Shown piece by piece: positions 1 through 8,731 of a stretch of 64,000 bases of DNA. Made by a program: the position numbers and the translations under genes. The stretch's first letter is position 1. Every line of letters starts with the position of its first letter. The DNA comes from an uncultured Sphaerochaeta sp. Lineage in GTDB: Bacteria; Spirochaetota; Spirochaetia; Sphaerochaetales; Sphaerochaetaceae. Under the pieces are notes generated by a model. That model was not told the DNA's origin. It saw nothing but the letters and a program-made list of their open reading frames with translations, and searched no databases. Where the stretch lies: NCBI RefSeq assembly GCF_963667405.1, contig NZ_OY763408.1, forward strand, positions 1,883,757 to 1,947,756, read 5' to 3'.

Positions 1-1
1 G

Positions 2-1681
2 GGTGGAACCGATGTGATCGGCACCCTGGAGAACATACAGAAGAAATTCGGGGATGTGACCAAGCTTGCCCCCAACGTGCAGATGGCCTTCGATGAGGCG
101 TTCGGCACCGAGGGTGGGCGTGCGCTCACCCTGCTTAGTGCATCGCTTGAGAGCCTCAAGGCGAACTATGGCCAGATCGGCGCATCGGACGGCCAGTCTA
201 CCATGATGGCCGAGCGCATGAGCGACAGCTTTGTCGAGCAGACCAAGCGCATGGAGAATGCCAGGAGCGCCCTGCAGTCCCAGCTGGGAGAGTCCACCAA
301 CAAGATTCAAGGCCAGCTGATGGGCGTGCAGACAGCCTGGTACAATATGGCAGGCGCTGTACTTTCCACGCCGATCGGCGGGAAACTTTCCACCCTGGTC
401 TCCGGGGGAACCCTGGCTACAAGCGCCCTTCTGAAGGTCGGCGGGACCGCCTTGAACACCACCGCCCAGATCGCCACGATCGCGGCCATGGGAGGAAAGG
501 CCGGGGGCATGCTGAACCTGCTCAAGAGCAGTGCCACCCTGTTGGCATCACCGCTGATTGGATTGGGCCATGGGCTTGCGAAGATCGGGGGCGGCATCAT
601 GGCGGCACTTCCGGCCATGGGCACGTGGATCACTTCCATGTTCAGCGCTGCTGCCGCCCATTGGGCCGTCATCGCCCCTGTTGCCCTCATTGTCGCCGGT
701 GTGATCGCCCTGGGTGTGGCCATCTTTATGATCGTCAAGCATTGGGATTCCATCAAGGCTGCGGCTATCGGCGCATGGGAAGGCATCAAGACCGCCTGGG
801 GCGCTGCCGGCCAATGGCTGGGTGGTGTCTGGGATTCTGTGACTGCCGGCGTCTTGGGTGCATGGCAAGGAGTGAAGCAGTGGTTCGCAGGCCTGTGGGA
901 TTCGATCACAGGCGGAGCGGTCGCGGCCTTCGATTGGATCGTGGGCAAGATCACCGCGGTTGCGACAGCCATCAAGCAGCCGTTCACCTGGATCAAGGAC
1001 AAGATCGGTGGCTTGTTCGGCGGTGATGATTCACAGCAGGCTCCCCTGGAGGCTCCGCAGGTCGCAGCCTCCCCTATAGGACAGGCTCCTGCTCCCGCCG
1101 GCGAACCCAAGAAGGGCATCGGGACTTGGATCAAGGACAAGGTGGGCGGACTGTTTGGACGGAATGAAGGTAAGGCGGCGATGGATGCCATGGCTGCCGG
1201 CATCGAGGGACAGGCTCCTGTCTTGGCCGATACGACCGCTTCGGCTTTCGGCCAGACTTCCGCATTCATTCCCCACAGCGACGCCAAGCGCGGCCCGTTC
1301 TCCACGCTCACCGCTTCCGGACGTGCGATCCCTGCGACCTTGGCCAAGGGCCTGTCCCAGGGTGGCGCATTGCTTACCAGGGCGAGCGAGAACTTGTTCG
1401 CCCGTGTCCAGGTTGCATCCCCTGCAGCAAACGTGCTGCAGTTCCCCACCCCCGAGCAGGAAGGAAGCCGTGAGGCTGCAGCGCCCCAGGGACAAGGCGG
1501 CCTGCTCTCCGCATTGGTGGACAAGCTTTCCAAGCGAGAGCAGAGAATCGAGAAGCATTACCACACCGAGATCAAGCAGATCACCCTTCCGGATGTGAAG
1601 GATATCCAGGATGTAATCCGCTTCGTCTCTTCGCTTGAGCAACAGTTCGAGCTGGACAGTACGGAGGAGGTTGCCATATGA
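2..1681 (+). CDS. Tail tape measure protein (5' truncated by window)
   Basis: C-terminal part of a phage tail tape measure protein, which sets tail length and fills the tail tube. The frame is open to the first base, so the true start lies outside the window; the GTG at 14 is only the first possible internal start. About 555 residues are visible: a helical N-terminal stretch, a hydrophobic segment around residues 210-240 (rich in Ala, Val, Ile), and repeated Trp-containing units (residues about 245-345) such as WEGIKTAW and WQGVKQWFAGLWDSITGG. These are typical of tape measure proteins of Mu-like and other contractile tails. The stop overlaps the next ATG by 4 bases, and the downstream order matches Mu genes 43-48. 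Family assignment rests on composition, repeats and context. Confidence 0.8.
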   Translation, partial: GGTDVIGTLENIQKKFGDVTKLAPNVQMAFDEAFGTEGGRALTLLSASLESLKANYGQIGASDGQSTMMAERMSDSFVEQTKRMENARSALQSQLGESTNKIQGQLMGVQTAWYNMAGAVLSTPIGGKLSTLVSGGTLATSALLKVGGTALNTTAQIATIAAMGGKAGGMLNLLKSSATLLASPLIGLGHGLAKIGGGIMAALPAMGTWITSMFSAAAAHWAVIAPVALIVAGVIALGVAIFMIVKHWDSIKAAAIGAWEGIKTAWGAAGQWLGGVWDSVTAGVLGAWQGVKQWFAGLWDSITGGAVAAFDWIVGKITAVATAIKQPFTWIKDKIGGLFGGDDSQQAPLEAPQVAASPIGQAPAPAGEPKKGIGTWIKDKVGGLFGRNEGKAAMDAMAAGIEGQAPVLADTTASAFGQTSAFIPHSDAKRGPFSTLTASGRAIPATLAKGLSQGGALLTRASENLFARVQVASPAANVLQFPTPEQEGSREAAAPQGQGGLLSALVDKLSKREQRIEKHYHTEIKQITLPDVKDIQDVIRFVSSLEQQFELDSTEEVAI

Positions 1682-2226
1682 GTGCCAACACCATCCGTTT
1701 GAATAATGATTTTTCCTTGACGGTCAACGGTGTGACTCTTCCCGGATTCGTGGAGCGTGTCAGCATCGGAGGGCAGATGGTCCTTGGCGAAGCCGAGCTG
1801 CTGCTTACCAGCGGATCGGAGAAGACCTTCAACGGGTTCGATGACGCTTCGGTCAAGTTGTATCTGACCATGATCGAGCCGACCGACGGAGGGACCAGCC
1901 GGTATGATAAGCTGCTGATCCTCACCAGTGCATTCAAGAAGCTGCGCCAGGGCGAACCTGTGGTGTACGCCCTGGAGGGGAATGTGTTTCGATCCCACCA
2001 ACTGAAGGCGGCCCTGTTCCGCGGCCTTTCCAGCGATGATGGCAAAGACGCCGACCGGCTGGATGTGGTTATCTCCCTGGTCGAGCATGACCCTGTAGTG
2101 GGCAAGGTGCAGAAGCAGCAGGGAGCGGCGACCCAGGACAGCGGTACGACAGATATTCAACCGACGCTGATGACGGCGGCGGAGAGCAGGAAATTGCAAG
2201 CATTGGAGGCGGATTACCATGAATGA
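1678..2226 (+). CDS. Phage tail/baseplate protein, position of Mu gp43
   Basis: Protein of 182 residues with no motif I can name with certainty. It starts at an ATG overlapping the tape measure stop and overlaps the next gene by 8 bases, so it is translationally coupled inside the tail operon. Its place between the tape measure and the hub gene is that of Mu gp43 (the DNA circularisation/tail protein slot) or of a tail-tip adaptor. The N-terminal part is beta-rich (NDFSLTVNGVTLPGFV), which fits a tail-tube or hub-associated fold. Function is inferred only from position. Confidence 0.55.
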   Translation: MSANTIRLNNDFSLTVNGVTLPGFVERVSIGGQMVLGEAELLLTSGSEKTFNGFDDASVKLYLTMIEPTDGGTSRYDKLLILTSAFKKLRQGEPVVYALEGNVFRSHQLKAALFRGLSSDDGKDADRLDVVISLVEHDPVVGKVQKQQGAATQDSGTTDIQPTLMTAAESRKLQALEADYHE

Positions 2227-2962
2227 ATTGGGTACACGGGCGGTTGAGATTGTCGTAGCGATCGATGGGCAGGAGGTGCAGTATTCGAACCTGTTGTTCC
2301 ACTCCCGTATCTACGGGTCGACGGCAACCATCTATGTGCCTACCTCGACCAAGGCAGCCAAGGATTCGGCCGTCACACTTTCGTACAGGCATGAGGACCG
2401 CCTGCAGTTGTTCGCCACCTTGGTGGTGAAGATCGTCAATCCCGGCGAGGTTGGGGTGAAGCACCTGCTGTGCAAGGAACCGTACTATCGGTCCATGGGA
2501 ACGGTGGTGAAGGCCACCAGCTGGAGGAAGGCCACGGTTGCGGAGATAGCCACCGACATCCTCACCGAGGCTGGTGTGGCCAAGTACGACCTATCCGCGA
2601 TCCCGACCGTCCGCCTGGAGCGGTTCAGTTATCCGGACCAGATCATGTTCAGCCTGCTGCAGAACCTGCGCTGGGCTGTGCGCCAGTACCAGAAGCTTGA
2701 CCTGGTGATAATCCCGGGCATCGATGGCGTGCTGCATTTCGGGCCGCTTCCTTCGATTCGTCCGGATTTTGGATCTTCAATCTCGGTTGTCACCGGCGTG
2801 GATATCCTATGGATGCGTCGGGGAATGTACGGCCTGCACGTGCTGCCGTTGCTGTACGGCCAGCTGCTCGCCATCGATGGTGTGCAGTGCCAGGCCGAGG
2901 ATGTGGAGATCGTGGTGAGGTCGGACCGGCACGAGACCTGTGCCAAGGTGAGGTGGCTATGA
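2219..2962 (+). CDS. Baseplate hub protein, gpD / Mu gp44-like
   Basis: A 247-residue protein in the position of the Mu gp44 / P2 gpD hub, which forms the trimeric platform between tail tube and spike. The region around residues 100-150 (WRKATVAEIATDIL then YDLSAIPTVRLERFSYPDQI) follows the late-control-D pattern of a small-domain helix with an A-x-I-x-x-I-L motif and a short SYPDQ-like segment. The ATG overlaps the upstream stop and its TGA overlaps the next ATG. It is shorter than typical gpD (about 350 residues). Assignment is by pattern and gene order. Confidence 0.65.
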   Translation: MNELGTRAVEIVVAIDGQEVQYSNLLFHSRIYGSTATIYVPTSTKAAKDSAVTLSYRHEDRLQLFATLVVKIVNPGEVGVKHLLCKEPYYRSMGTVVKATSWRKATVAEIATDILTEAGVAKYDLSAIPTVRLERFSYPDQIMFSLLQNLRWAVRQYQKLDLVIIPGIDGVLHFGPLPSIRPDFGSSISVVTGVDILWMRRGMYGLHVLPLLYGQLLAIDGVQCQAEDVEIVVRSDRHETCAKVRWL

Positions 2963-3534
2963 GAAGCCTGGCCGAGATCATCGACGAGCGCATCCGCAGC
3001 CAGGTTGCAGCCCCTGTGCTTGCGCGGGTGGACAAGGCCTATGTGAAGGCCGCAACCGGCGGATACTGCATCGATGCGACCGTGCTTGTTCCTGGAAGCC
3101 TTGAGGCCACCGGTGAGCTACTGAAGGAAGTTCCTCTTTCCCCTATCTGGGCAGGAAAGGACGGGCGTGGCATCTATGCACCTCCGGAGGAGGGCACTGT
3201 GGTGGTCGTTTCCTTCATCGCCTCCTCGAAGGCTTGGCCGTTTGTCGGTGCCGTCTATGGCGAGCAGGTCAAGCCTTGCTCCGATGCGGCCCCTGCATCG
3301 CTGGTGATCTGCGACGGAAAGGGTGCACACATCACGCTGGCCCACGACGGCAAGATTACGATCGCCAACGGCGGGGGGACGCTCAAGGCGTTGCTTGATG
3401 AGATTCTCGACCTTTGTGGTGCCTTGAAGGCGAACGGTACGGACACCCGCGGAGACTCGGTCATCACCACATCGATGGAGGCCGGAACGGCCGCAGGTAT
3501 CAAGGCCAAGGTGGCCGCCCTGCTGGGGGGGTGA
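2959..3534 (+). CDS. Baseplate spike/assembly protein, gpV / Mu gp45-like
   Basis: I start this 191-residue protein at the ATG overlapping the upstream TGA, not at an in-frame ATG 150 bases upstream that lies inside the hub gene. Family features are a helical N-terminus, then an OB-fold-like segment (VPLSPIWAGKDGRGIYAPPEEG followed by VVVVSFI; residues about 55-90) with the PPEEG turn common in gpV/gp45 proteins. A beta-repeat tail follows with ITLAHDGKITIANGGG, where a triple-stranded spike stem would form. It should form the membrane-puncturing trimer under the hub. Confidence 0.75.
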   Translation: MRSLAEIIDERIRSQVAAPVLARVDKAYVKAATGGYCIDATVLVPGSLEATGELLKEVPLSPIWAGKDGRGIYAPPEEGTVVVVSFIASSKAWPFVGAVYGEQVKPCSDAAPASLVICDGKGAHITLAHDGKITIANGGGTLKALLDEILDLCGALKANGTDTRGDSVITTSMEAGTAAGIKAKVAALLGG

Positions 3535-3536
3535 GC

Positions 3537-3923
3537 ATGGATTACGGCACGGATTTGTATCTGGATGAGAATAGGGACGTAGTGTTCACCACTGACGGGG
3601 ATGTGCAGCTTGCAAGCGGCGCCCGCCTGGTGGCCCAGGATATCCGCGAGGCATTGAGCATCCATGTGGGTGCGGTTGCCTGGGACAAGGAAGCAGGAAG
3701 CACCCTGCTGGACCAGCTAAACAGTGAGCTGGACGTGGATTTGACGGTATGCAACGAGCTGGAGCGCGTGGCACTTGCCGATCCGCGGGTGGATGCCTCG
3801 ACGGTGGTTGCGACCAGGCTGGAGAACGGCACCTTCCGCCTTGCGTTCGCGGTGATCGGTGAGCTGGACGAGGTGCAGCTGCTCTTCGACCTGGAAGATT
3901 TGATGGGAGGACTGGATGGCTGA
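3537..3923 (+). CDS. Baseplate wedge protein, Mu gp46 / gp25-like
   Basis: A 128-residue protein. The start at 3537 lies 3 bases after the previous stop; longer in-frame starts fall inside the spike gene. It opens with DLYLDENRDVVFTTDGDVQL and continues with VAQDIREALSIHVG, the layout of Mu gp46 and related gp25/W-type wedge proteins (a target-strand DG motif, then an amphipathic helix). Its end overlaps the J-like gene by 8 bases. Gene order gp45-gp46-gp47 is conserved in Mu-like tails and supports the call. Confidence 0.72.
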   Translation: MDYGTDLYLDENRDVVFTTDGDVQLASGARLVAQDIREALSIHVGAVAWDKEAGSTLLDQLNSELDVDLTVCNELERVALADPRVDASTVVATRLENGTFRLAFAVIGELDEVQLLFDLEDLMGGLDG

Positions 3924-4962
3924 AGACTTGTCTTTTCTGCAGAAAAGCGATGATGAGATACGCAAGGACGTGATCGGTGTTGCCTCCGAGGAGACCGGCA
4001 TTCGCAACTTCAAGTCGACCGGTGTGCTCCGGGGACTGCTTGAAACCTTTTCCAGGATAGTCTCTACCCTGTATCGGGGTTATCTGACTCCGATCTACCA
4101 GCAGACCAACCTGGAAACGGCTGGCGGGCGCTGGCTTTCCATGTGGGGCCTTATGCTCGGCGTCGTGCGGCTTGCTGCAACCAAGACCCGGGGCATGGCC
4201 ACAGTGAGTGCCTATGCCGATGGCGCATTGGCAGCAGGGACATGGATCACTGTTTCCGGAACCACGCTGCGCTTTCGGATCACCGAGGATGTGGCCTTTG
4301 TGGCCGGCACCTTCCAGGTTCCCGTCGAGGCGGAGTTCGCTGGTTCACAGTACAACATCAGCGATGACCCCGGCCTGCTTACCCGGGTGATTGCCGGCAT
4401 TGAAAGCGTTCACTTCGGCCCCGACTGGATCACCTCCGCCGGCACCGATGAGGAGTTGGACGAAGCGTATCGTGCAAGGATATCCGACCGATGGATGAGC
4501 CAGGGACAGGGCAACCCGCCGGTGTCGTTCGAGTACTATGCGATGAGTGTTTCCGGAGTGAAGGAGATCAAGCTGATCCGTACCCCGCGGGGTTACGGAA
4601 CGGTTGATGTGATCGTGGTGTCGGTTGCCGGCATTCCCTCCCAGGCTCTACTCGATGACGTGTACCAGGCGTTGTATGACCATGCCTTGATCTGCAATGA
4701 CCTGCAGGTGAAGGGTCCGCAGCAGACCGCCGCCACCATCGATGTGGTCTTCTCCGGAGAGGCGACCGAGAACGAGGTGCAGGAGGCAGTGCTGCAATAT
4801 GTGTACAGCCTTGGCATCGGGGGCAAGCTTGAGATCAGGCAGGTGTATGCGACCCTTGACGCCCTTGGGCTTGACTCGGTGGAAGTCATCTCCCCGGCCA
4901 GGGATATAAGCGCTGACGAAGATTCGATCATCGTGGCTGCCGTGACGGCAACGAAGGTGTGA
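3916..4962 (+). CDS. Baseplate J-like protein (Mu gp47)
   Basis: A 348-residue protein of the baseplate J family, the main wedge component that anchors sheath and fibres. Diagnostic segments are the conserved GRWLSMWGLMLGV block near residue 70, the A-G-T-x-I-T-V-S-G-T segment (AAGTWITVSGTT, about residue 110) and TDEELDEAYRARI around residue 180, which matches the family's (D/E)EELR.R pattern. Length is typical. It overlaps gp46 upstream and is separated from the next gene by one base. Confidence 0.9.
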   Translation: MAEDLSFLQKSDDEIRKDVIGVASEETGIRNFKSTGVLRGLLETFSRIVSTLYRGYLTPIYQQTNLETAGGRWLSMWGLMLGVVRLAATKTRGMATVSAYADGALAAGTWITVSGTTLRFRITEDVAFVAGTFQVPVEAEFAGSQYNISDDPGLLTRVIAGIESVHFGPDWITSAGTDEELDEAYRARISDRWMSQGQGNPPVSFEYYAMSVSGVKEIKLIRTPRGYGTVDVIVVSVAGIPSQALLDDVYQALYDHALICNDLQVKGPQQTAATIDVVFSGEATENEVQEAVLQYVYSLGIGGKLEIRQVYATLDALGLDSVEVISPARDISADEDSIIVAAVTATKV

Positions 4963-4963
4963 T

Positions 4964-5902
4964 ATGAAGCAGGTGATAGACAACCTCAACCCTCCCGGCA
5001 GGGAAAAGACGAACCGGGGCCGGCTGTTCTCCCTCATCGAGCGCCTGGGCGAGATACTCGGCCAGGATGCTACGGCCACGCTGCGCAACTTCTTTCCGTT
5101 CCTGTCCGATGCGAAGGCCTTGGCCGCCCATGGGAAAGCCTTGGCCGTCCCGCGCTACTCCAACGATACGGACGAGAGCTACCGCCAGCGTGTGGCTGCA
5201 GCCTCCTTCTATCTGCAGCGGCGCGGCGAGCGGGTATTCTTCCAGACGGCGATCGGCCAGCGCTTCACTGGCCGCGAGTATGAGATTGTCGAGGAATTCC
5301 TGCATCTGACCGTGAAGGTCCTGGACATGATGAATGCAGATCGTGCTTGGCTGTGGGAATTCCTGGGCAAGGAGCTTGATCCGAACATAGCCATCGCGCT
5401 GGTCGACTGGTTCCGCTTTGTGGAGCATATTCCCATGACAGAGGACCTTGCGGTCAATCTGAATGACAACGTGCTGGACTGGCTTCCCGGGGACCTGTGC
5501 CATGACGGGCAGATCAAGCACGACCACGGTATGCAGCTGCTGTATGCCGGCTCGGTGGTGGCCGACGGCTCTACCTTATATATAGGGGTGAAGGCGAAGC
5601 TGGGAACCTGGACCGGTATCCGTAAGCTCCCGTTCACCCAGAGTGGGGTCATGGCCTATGGAGGGTTTGTATCCCATGCCGGATACCTGGTCTTTGCATC
5701 GCAGAAGAAGGCCGAGGGTGCGCGGTATGCCAACTCTATGGCCGATGTAATCGGGGACCTGCTGCTGCAGCACGATGTTTCCGACCAGATCAAGCTGGCC
5801 GCCCTGCATGTGGGTGGTGTGAATTACGGCGGACAATTGTTCTATGCACCGGAGAATCCTTCCTTATTGGATGAGCTTTCGGTGCAGGTGAACCAACTAT
5901 AA
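4964..5902 (+). CDS. Baseplate/tail protein in Mu gp48 (gpI) position
   Basis: A 312-residue protein directly after the J-like gene, in the slot of Mu gp48 / P2 gpI (DUF2313-like wedge protein linking J to the fibres). Residues 60-120 (SYRQRVAAASFYLQRRGER then EYEIVEEFLHLTVKV) resemble the helical N-terminal part of that family. The last 150 residues look like an added beta-rich domain (GSTLYIGVKAKLGTW, GVMAYGGFVSHAGYLVF), which would make it longer than usual gpI proteins. Function is inferred mainly from position. Confidence 0.55.
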   Translation: MKQVIDNLNPPGREKTNRGRLFSLIERLGEILGQDATATLRNFFPFLSDAKALAAHGKALAVPRYSNDTDESYRQRVAAASFYLQRRGERVFFQTAIGQRFTGREYEIVEEFLHLTVKVLDMMNADRAWLWEFLGKELDPNIAIALVDWFRFVEHIPMTEDLAVNLNDNVLDWLPGDLCHDGQIKHDHGMQLLYAGSVVADGSTLYIGVKAKLGTWTGIRKLPFTQSGVMAYGGFVSHAGYLVFASQKKAEGARYANSMADVIGDLLLQHDVSDQIKLAALHVGGVNYGGQLFYAPENPSLLDELSVQVNQL

Positions 5903-5911
5903 GGAGTGTGT

Positions 5912-6352
5912 ATGAAGATTCAAGAAAAGCAGCAGGTCCGGGGAAGTTTCATGATCCGGATTTATACGAATGGGGTGCTGACCGAGGAGTACCGAGATGA
6001 TAACCTCATCGTCGATATGGCCAAGGTTGCACTCACCCGGCTTGTCGCCGGTGAAGTGACCGGCCGCAGCGTCAACAGGATCGCAGTAGGCACCCGCTCG
6101 GCCACGCCGATCGCCTCCGATGTGGCGATCACATCCCCGTTCGTCAAGAACGTCGACTCCCATTCATACCCGGCGACCGGCCAGGTTACGTTCCATTGGA
6201 GCTTGGCTTCCACCGAAGCCAACGGGAAGGCGATCAGTGAGTTCGGCCTGCTGTGTGCAGACGGTGCCCTGTTCGCACGCAAGACCAGGACTGAACCCAT
6301 CAACAAGGCATCGGATATCACCATTGATGGTCAGTGGACTTTGATTTTCTAG
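5912..6352 (+). CDS. Tail-fibre-associated protein
   Basis: A 146-residue protein. I chose ATG 5912 behind the AAGGAG at 5901-5906; a GTG at 5906 is the in-frame alternative. The pattern EYRDDNLIVD ... RIAVGT ... ISEFGLLCADGALFAR ... WTLIF is the domain found in many phage fibre or baseplate-fibre adaptor proteins. There it forms a small beta sandwich that connects fibre to baseplate. It sits between the gpI-like gene and the main fibre gene. Substrate or receptor cannot be told. Confidence 0.6.
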   Translation: MKIQEKQQVRGSFMIRIYTNGVLTEEYRDDNLIVDMAKVALTRLVAGEVTGRSVNRIAVGTRSATPIASDVAITSPFVKNVDSHSYPATGQVTFHWSLASTEANGKAISEFGLLCADGALFARKTRTEPINKASDITIDGQWTLIF

Positions 6353-6364
6353 CAAGGAGGAGCT

Positions 6365-7282
6365 ATGGCAAATGTGACACAGACACCCGTCTGGGAAGAT
6401 GGCATCTACCAGATTGAAACAACTGATCCGGTGATGGGTGGGCCGGAAGGCATCAGCAACAAACAGGCGAAGCAGCTGGCGAACCGCACCCTGTATCTGA
6501 AACAGCGGGCCGATGAGGTCGACGGTGCGAAGGGTGGCTTCGGCAGCCTGGACGAGCGGCTTGACCAGTATGACCTGTTCAGTCCGGATTCGATCAACGC
6601 ACTGGCCGCAGCGGCCATGAAGGCGTTGCACCTGGGCGGAGGAGCTGCCGGCGAGATTACCAGGTTGAAGCAGGTCCTTACCCAGAAGGGCGAGGTGACG
6701 ATTATCAATCGGGGCGTGGTTAAGGGATGCACGGTCACCAAGTCGGCAAGTGCCACCAGAAACCTGTCCCTGGCTACCGGGCTTTGTTTCTATGGCAGTC
6801 GGCTGGTACCTGCGGCAGCGGCCGAGAATGTGGCTATCATCCCGTCCAACCTTTCGGATGCGGCAGCTTCCTGCTACTGCTATCTGATCGAGGATGGTGG
6901 TGTGATGCGCATGATCTGCACGGAGATCGGGGAAGTCGTTCCAGATGAGGGCTTGCCCTTGTATCGGGTGAATATCCCTGCAAACAACACGTCGGCCAAC
7001 GATCCGCAAGCTACCGCAGTCACGTTGACGGATATCCGCAGGATCGAGGCGAAGTGGCCCACCCTGTTCATCACCGCCCCGTATGCGAACATCGCATTGC
7101 AATACCCGTTTTTGAATGCCGACTACTCGGTGTCCCTGGATGTGATTGCTTATGAGGGCGGAGGGTTCCAGGAGGGCAAGATTTATGTGGGCGACCGTGC
7201 GGCGAACGGGTTCAAGATTTACATGAACGGCACAATCGACCAGGTCCAGGTGCGCTGGACGGTAAGCAAGAAGGAGGCCTAG
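6365..7282 (+). CDS. Phage tail fibre protein
   Basis: A 305-residue fibre-like protein behind the strong site AAGGAGGA at 6355-6362. The N-terminal 45 residues (VWEDGIYQIETTDPVMGG then ISNKQAKQLANRTLYLK) carry the G-G-x-x-G-x-S-N-x-Q-A-x-x-L-A-x-R-T-x-Y-L-K motif of baseplate-attachment ends of tail fibres. The centre contains an Ala-rich stem, and the C-terminal 100 residues are beta-rich (DYSVSLDVIAYEGGGF). It precedes the DGR target protein, which probably forms the tip or a second, variable receptor-binding unit. Confidence 0.7.
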   Translation: MANVTQTPVWEDGIYQIETTDPVMGGPEGISNKQAKQLANRTLYLKQRADEVDGAKGGFGSLDERLDQYDLFSPDSINALAAAAMKALHLGGGAAGEITRLKQVLTQKGEVTIINRGVVKGCTVTKSASATRNLSLATGLCFYGSRLVPAAAAENVAIIPSNLSDAAASCYCYLIEDGGVMRMICTEIGEVVPDEGLPLYRVNIPANNTSANDPQATAVTLTDIRRIEAKWPTLFITAPYANIALQYPFLNADYSVSLDVIAYEGGGFQEGKIYVGDRAANGFKIYMNGTIDQVQVRWTVSKKEA

Positions 7283-7283
7283 G

Positions 7284-7601
7284 GTGCTGGTAAAGAAGCT
7301 TGGCAAGGGTGACTATGCCGATTATCAACTGGATGGAACCGTGTTGACGATCGGTGAGGACTCCATCGATGTGGCTGCAGTGCAGCGCGATGAACAGGTC
7401 ATCCACACCATCAAAAACGGTGGGGATTACGTGGCAACCATTGAAGTGCCTCCCCAAACGTACCACCAGGAGATCGATGATTCGGTGGTCCTGGAGGAAG
7501 GGGAAGAGGAACGAGAGGTTACCGTTATGGTGGCTGATCCGTTGGATATCGGCGCGGTGAGCATAACGCTTTGGCCGCTGAAGTTTGGCAAGGAGGAGTA
7601 A
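7284..7601 (+). CDS. Small acidic tail-region protein, unknown function
   Basis: A 105-residue protein starting at GTG 7284, two bases after the upstream stop, with AAGGAGG at 7271-7277 as its ribosome site. It is acidic and probably mostly beta (DYQLDGTVLTIGEDSIDVAAV ... EEREVTVMVADPLDIG). I recognise no family. Its position between fibre and DGR target suggests a connector or fibre chaperone, an inference from context only. Confidence 0.5.
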   Translation: MLVKKLGKGDYADYQLDGTVLTIGEDSIDVAAVQRDEQVIHTIKNGGDYVATIEVPPQTYHQEIDDSVVLEEGEEEREVTVMVADPLDIGAVSITLWPLKFGKEE

Positions 7602-7603
7602 AG

Positions 7604-8683
7604 ATGCCTACTATTTTCGTGAAGGATTCGTATCGGGCGGCTGTGGAGGCTGCATCCGGAGGACACCAGACGGTGCTTTATGATGACAAGGGTTTCCCTT
7701 CCATTATGAATGTGATCCCCAAGTTCAACATGGAGGATATGGACCCGGCCCTTGGCACCGGCGTGCATCCTGCCTTCATCAAGGGTGGTGTGGAGAAGTC
7801 CGAGATTTTCGTCGGTACCTACCCGTCGATCGTGGCAGATGACCGCGCGGTTTCCATGCCCATGGTTCCGGCTCTCGGCGGAAAGACATTCGACCAGGCA
7901 CGGACCTACTGCAAGAACAAGGGTCCCGGCTGGCATATGCTCACCAACCACGAATGGGCGGCGATTGCGATTTGGTTGGCCAAGAAAGGTATCAAGCCGA
8001 ATGGCAATACCAACTATGGCCGATCGCACAAGGCGCTCTATGAGACCGGTGTGCGTGAAGATGGTGCTGCCCCCGGACTGACTTCCGGAACGCCGTACAC
8101 AATTCCTGGGTCCGGTCCCATTACCTGGAACCACGATCAGACGGCCAACGGGATTGTCGACCTCATCGGCAACCGGTCCACCTGGGTCGATTTGCTGAAG
8201 CTGGTCGATGGCCGTGTCTACTGCCCGGCGGACAACAATTTCGATCTGGCCGAGGCTGATTGGCCGGCACAGAACGTGTTTTTCGATGTCTCTGCCGCAT
8301 ATAGCGACGACGGCGTGACGCAGGCCTACGGCAATCCTATCCTTAGCGATGCCATCATCAACCGTACTGGAGCACCTGGTGTGATCGGCACTTATGACGA
8401 TTACACAACAGTGGCCTGGGCGTCCTTGGTTAACAAGGCAGGGTTTGTCACCCCGGCATTGATGAAGCAGCTGCTCATTGCCCCGATCGAGCCTGCAGGT
8501 GCCTCTGATTTCTCGAAGATGAGCGAAGGAACGCTCTATATTCGGAACAATGGAGAGCGTTTGCCGCTTCGTTCTGGGTACTACGACAGCGGTTCCGGTG
8601 CTGGGCCTGGCTACCTCAACCTGAGCAACCCGCGGTCGAACCAGAGCGGCATCTTTGAGTTCCGGGTAGCTTTTTGTCTTTGA
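7604..8683 (+). CDS. DGR variable (target) protein with C-type-lectin-like fold
   Basis: A 359-residue receptor-binding candidate. The start is ATG 7604 behind AAGGAGGAG (7590-7598); an upstream TTG at 7571 is not needed. The C-terminal half has the layout of FGE/CLec-type DGR targets: a conserved YCKNKGPGWHMLTNHEWAA segment (residues about 102-120), WNHDQTANGIVDLIGN (about 175-190), and a final LPLRSGYYDSGSGAGPGYL block. That final block is the variable region. Compared with the downstream template, eight residues of this block differ: five Asn codons became Tyr, Asp, Ser, Gly and Ser, then another Asn became Ser, one became Ile, and one Ile became Phe. Located after fibre genes, it most likely recognises host-cell surfaces for the phage or tailocin. 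Ligand unknown. Confidence 0.9.
   Translation: MPTIFVKDSYRAAVEAASGGHQTVLYDDKGFPSIMNVIPKFNMEDMDPALGTGVHPAFIKGGVEKSEIFVGTYPSIVADDRAVSMPMVPALGGKTFDQARTYCKNKGPGWHMLTNHEWAAIAIWLAKKGIKPNGNTNYGRSHKALYETGVREDGAAPGLTSGTPYTIPGSGPITWNHDQTANGIVDLIGNRSTWVDLLKLVDGRVYCPADNNFDLAEADWPAQNVFFDVSAAYSDDGVTQAYGNPILSDAIINRTGAPGVIGTYDDYTTVAWASLVNKAGFVTPALMKQLLIAPIEPAGASDFSKMSEGTLYIRNNGERLPLRSGYYDSGSGAGPGYLNLSNPRSNQSGIFEFRVAFCL
8558..8672 (+). repeat. DGR variable repeat (VR)
   Basis: A 115-bp segment ending 11 bases before the target gene's stop codon. It aligns without gaps to 9115-9229 (constant offset 557). The two copies differ at nine VR positions: 8579, 8585, 8589, 8597, 8598, 8625, 8646, 8652 and 8654. Each is adenine in the template and T (three) or G (six) here. 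The first 21 bases and the last 18 bases are invariant; the last block (ending CCGGGTAGCTT) is where an IMH-type initiation site is expected. Confidence 0.96.
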
Positions 8684-8731
8684 TAATCTGACCTCTGATT
8701 TCTGGTAATCTGGCATATAGGGAGTTGGTAC

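Noticed and set aside
307..1533. Long open frames antisense to the tape measure gene (for example 408 codons)
   Set aside because: Shadow frames caused by GC-rich codon bias; no ribosome site, no family features.
8673..8731. A cruciform element after VR as in the Bordetella phage DGR
   Set aside because: Only a short direct repeat TAATCTG is seen; no convincing inverted repeat of 7 bases or more.
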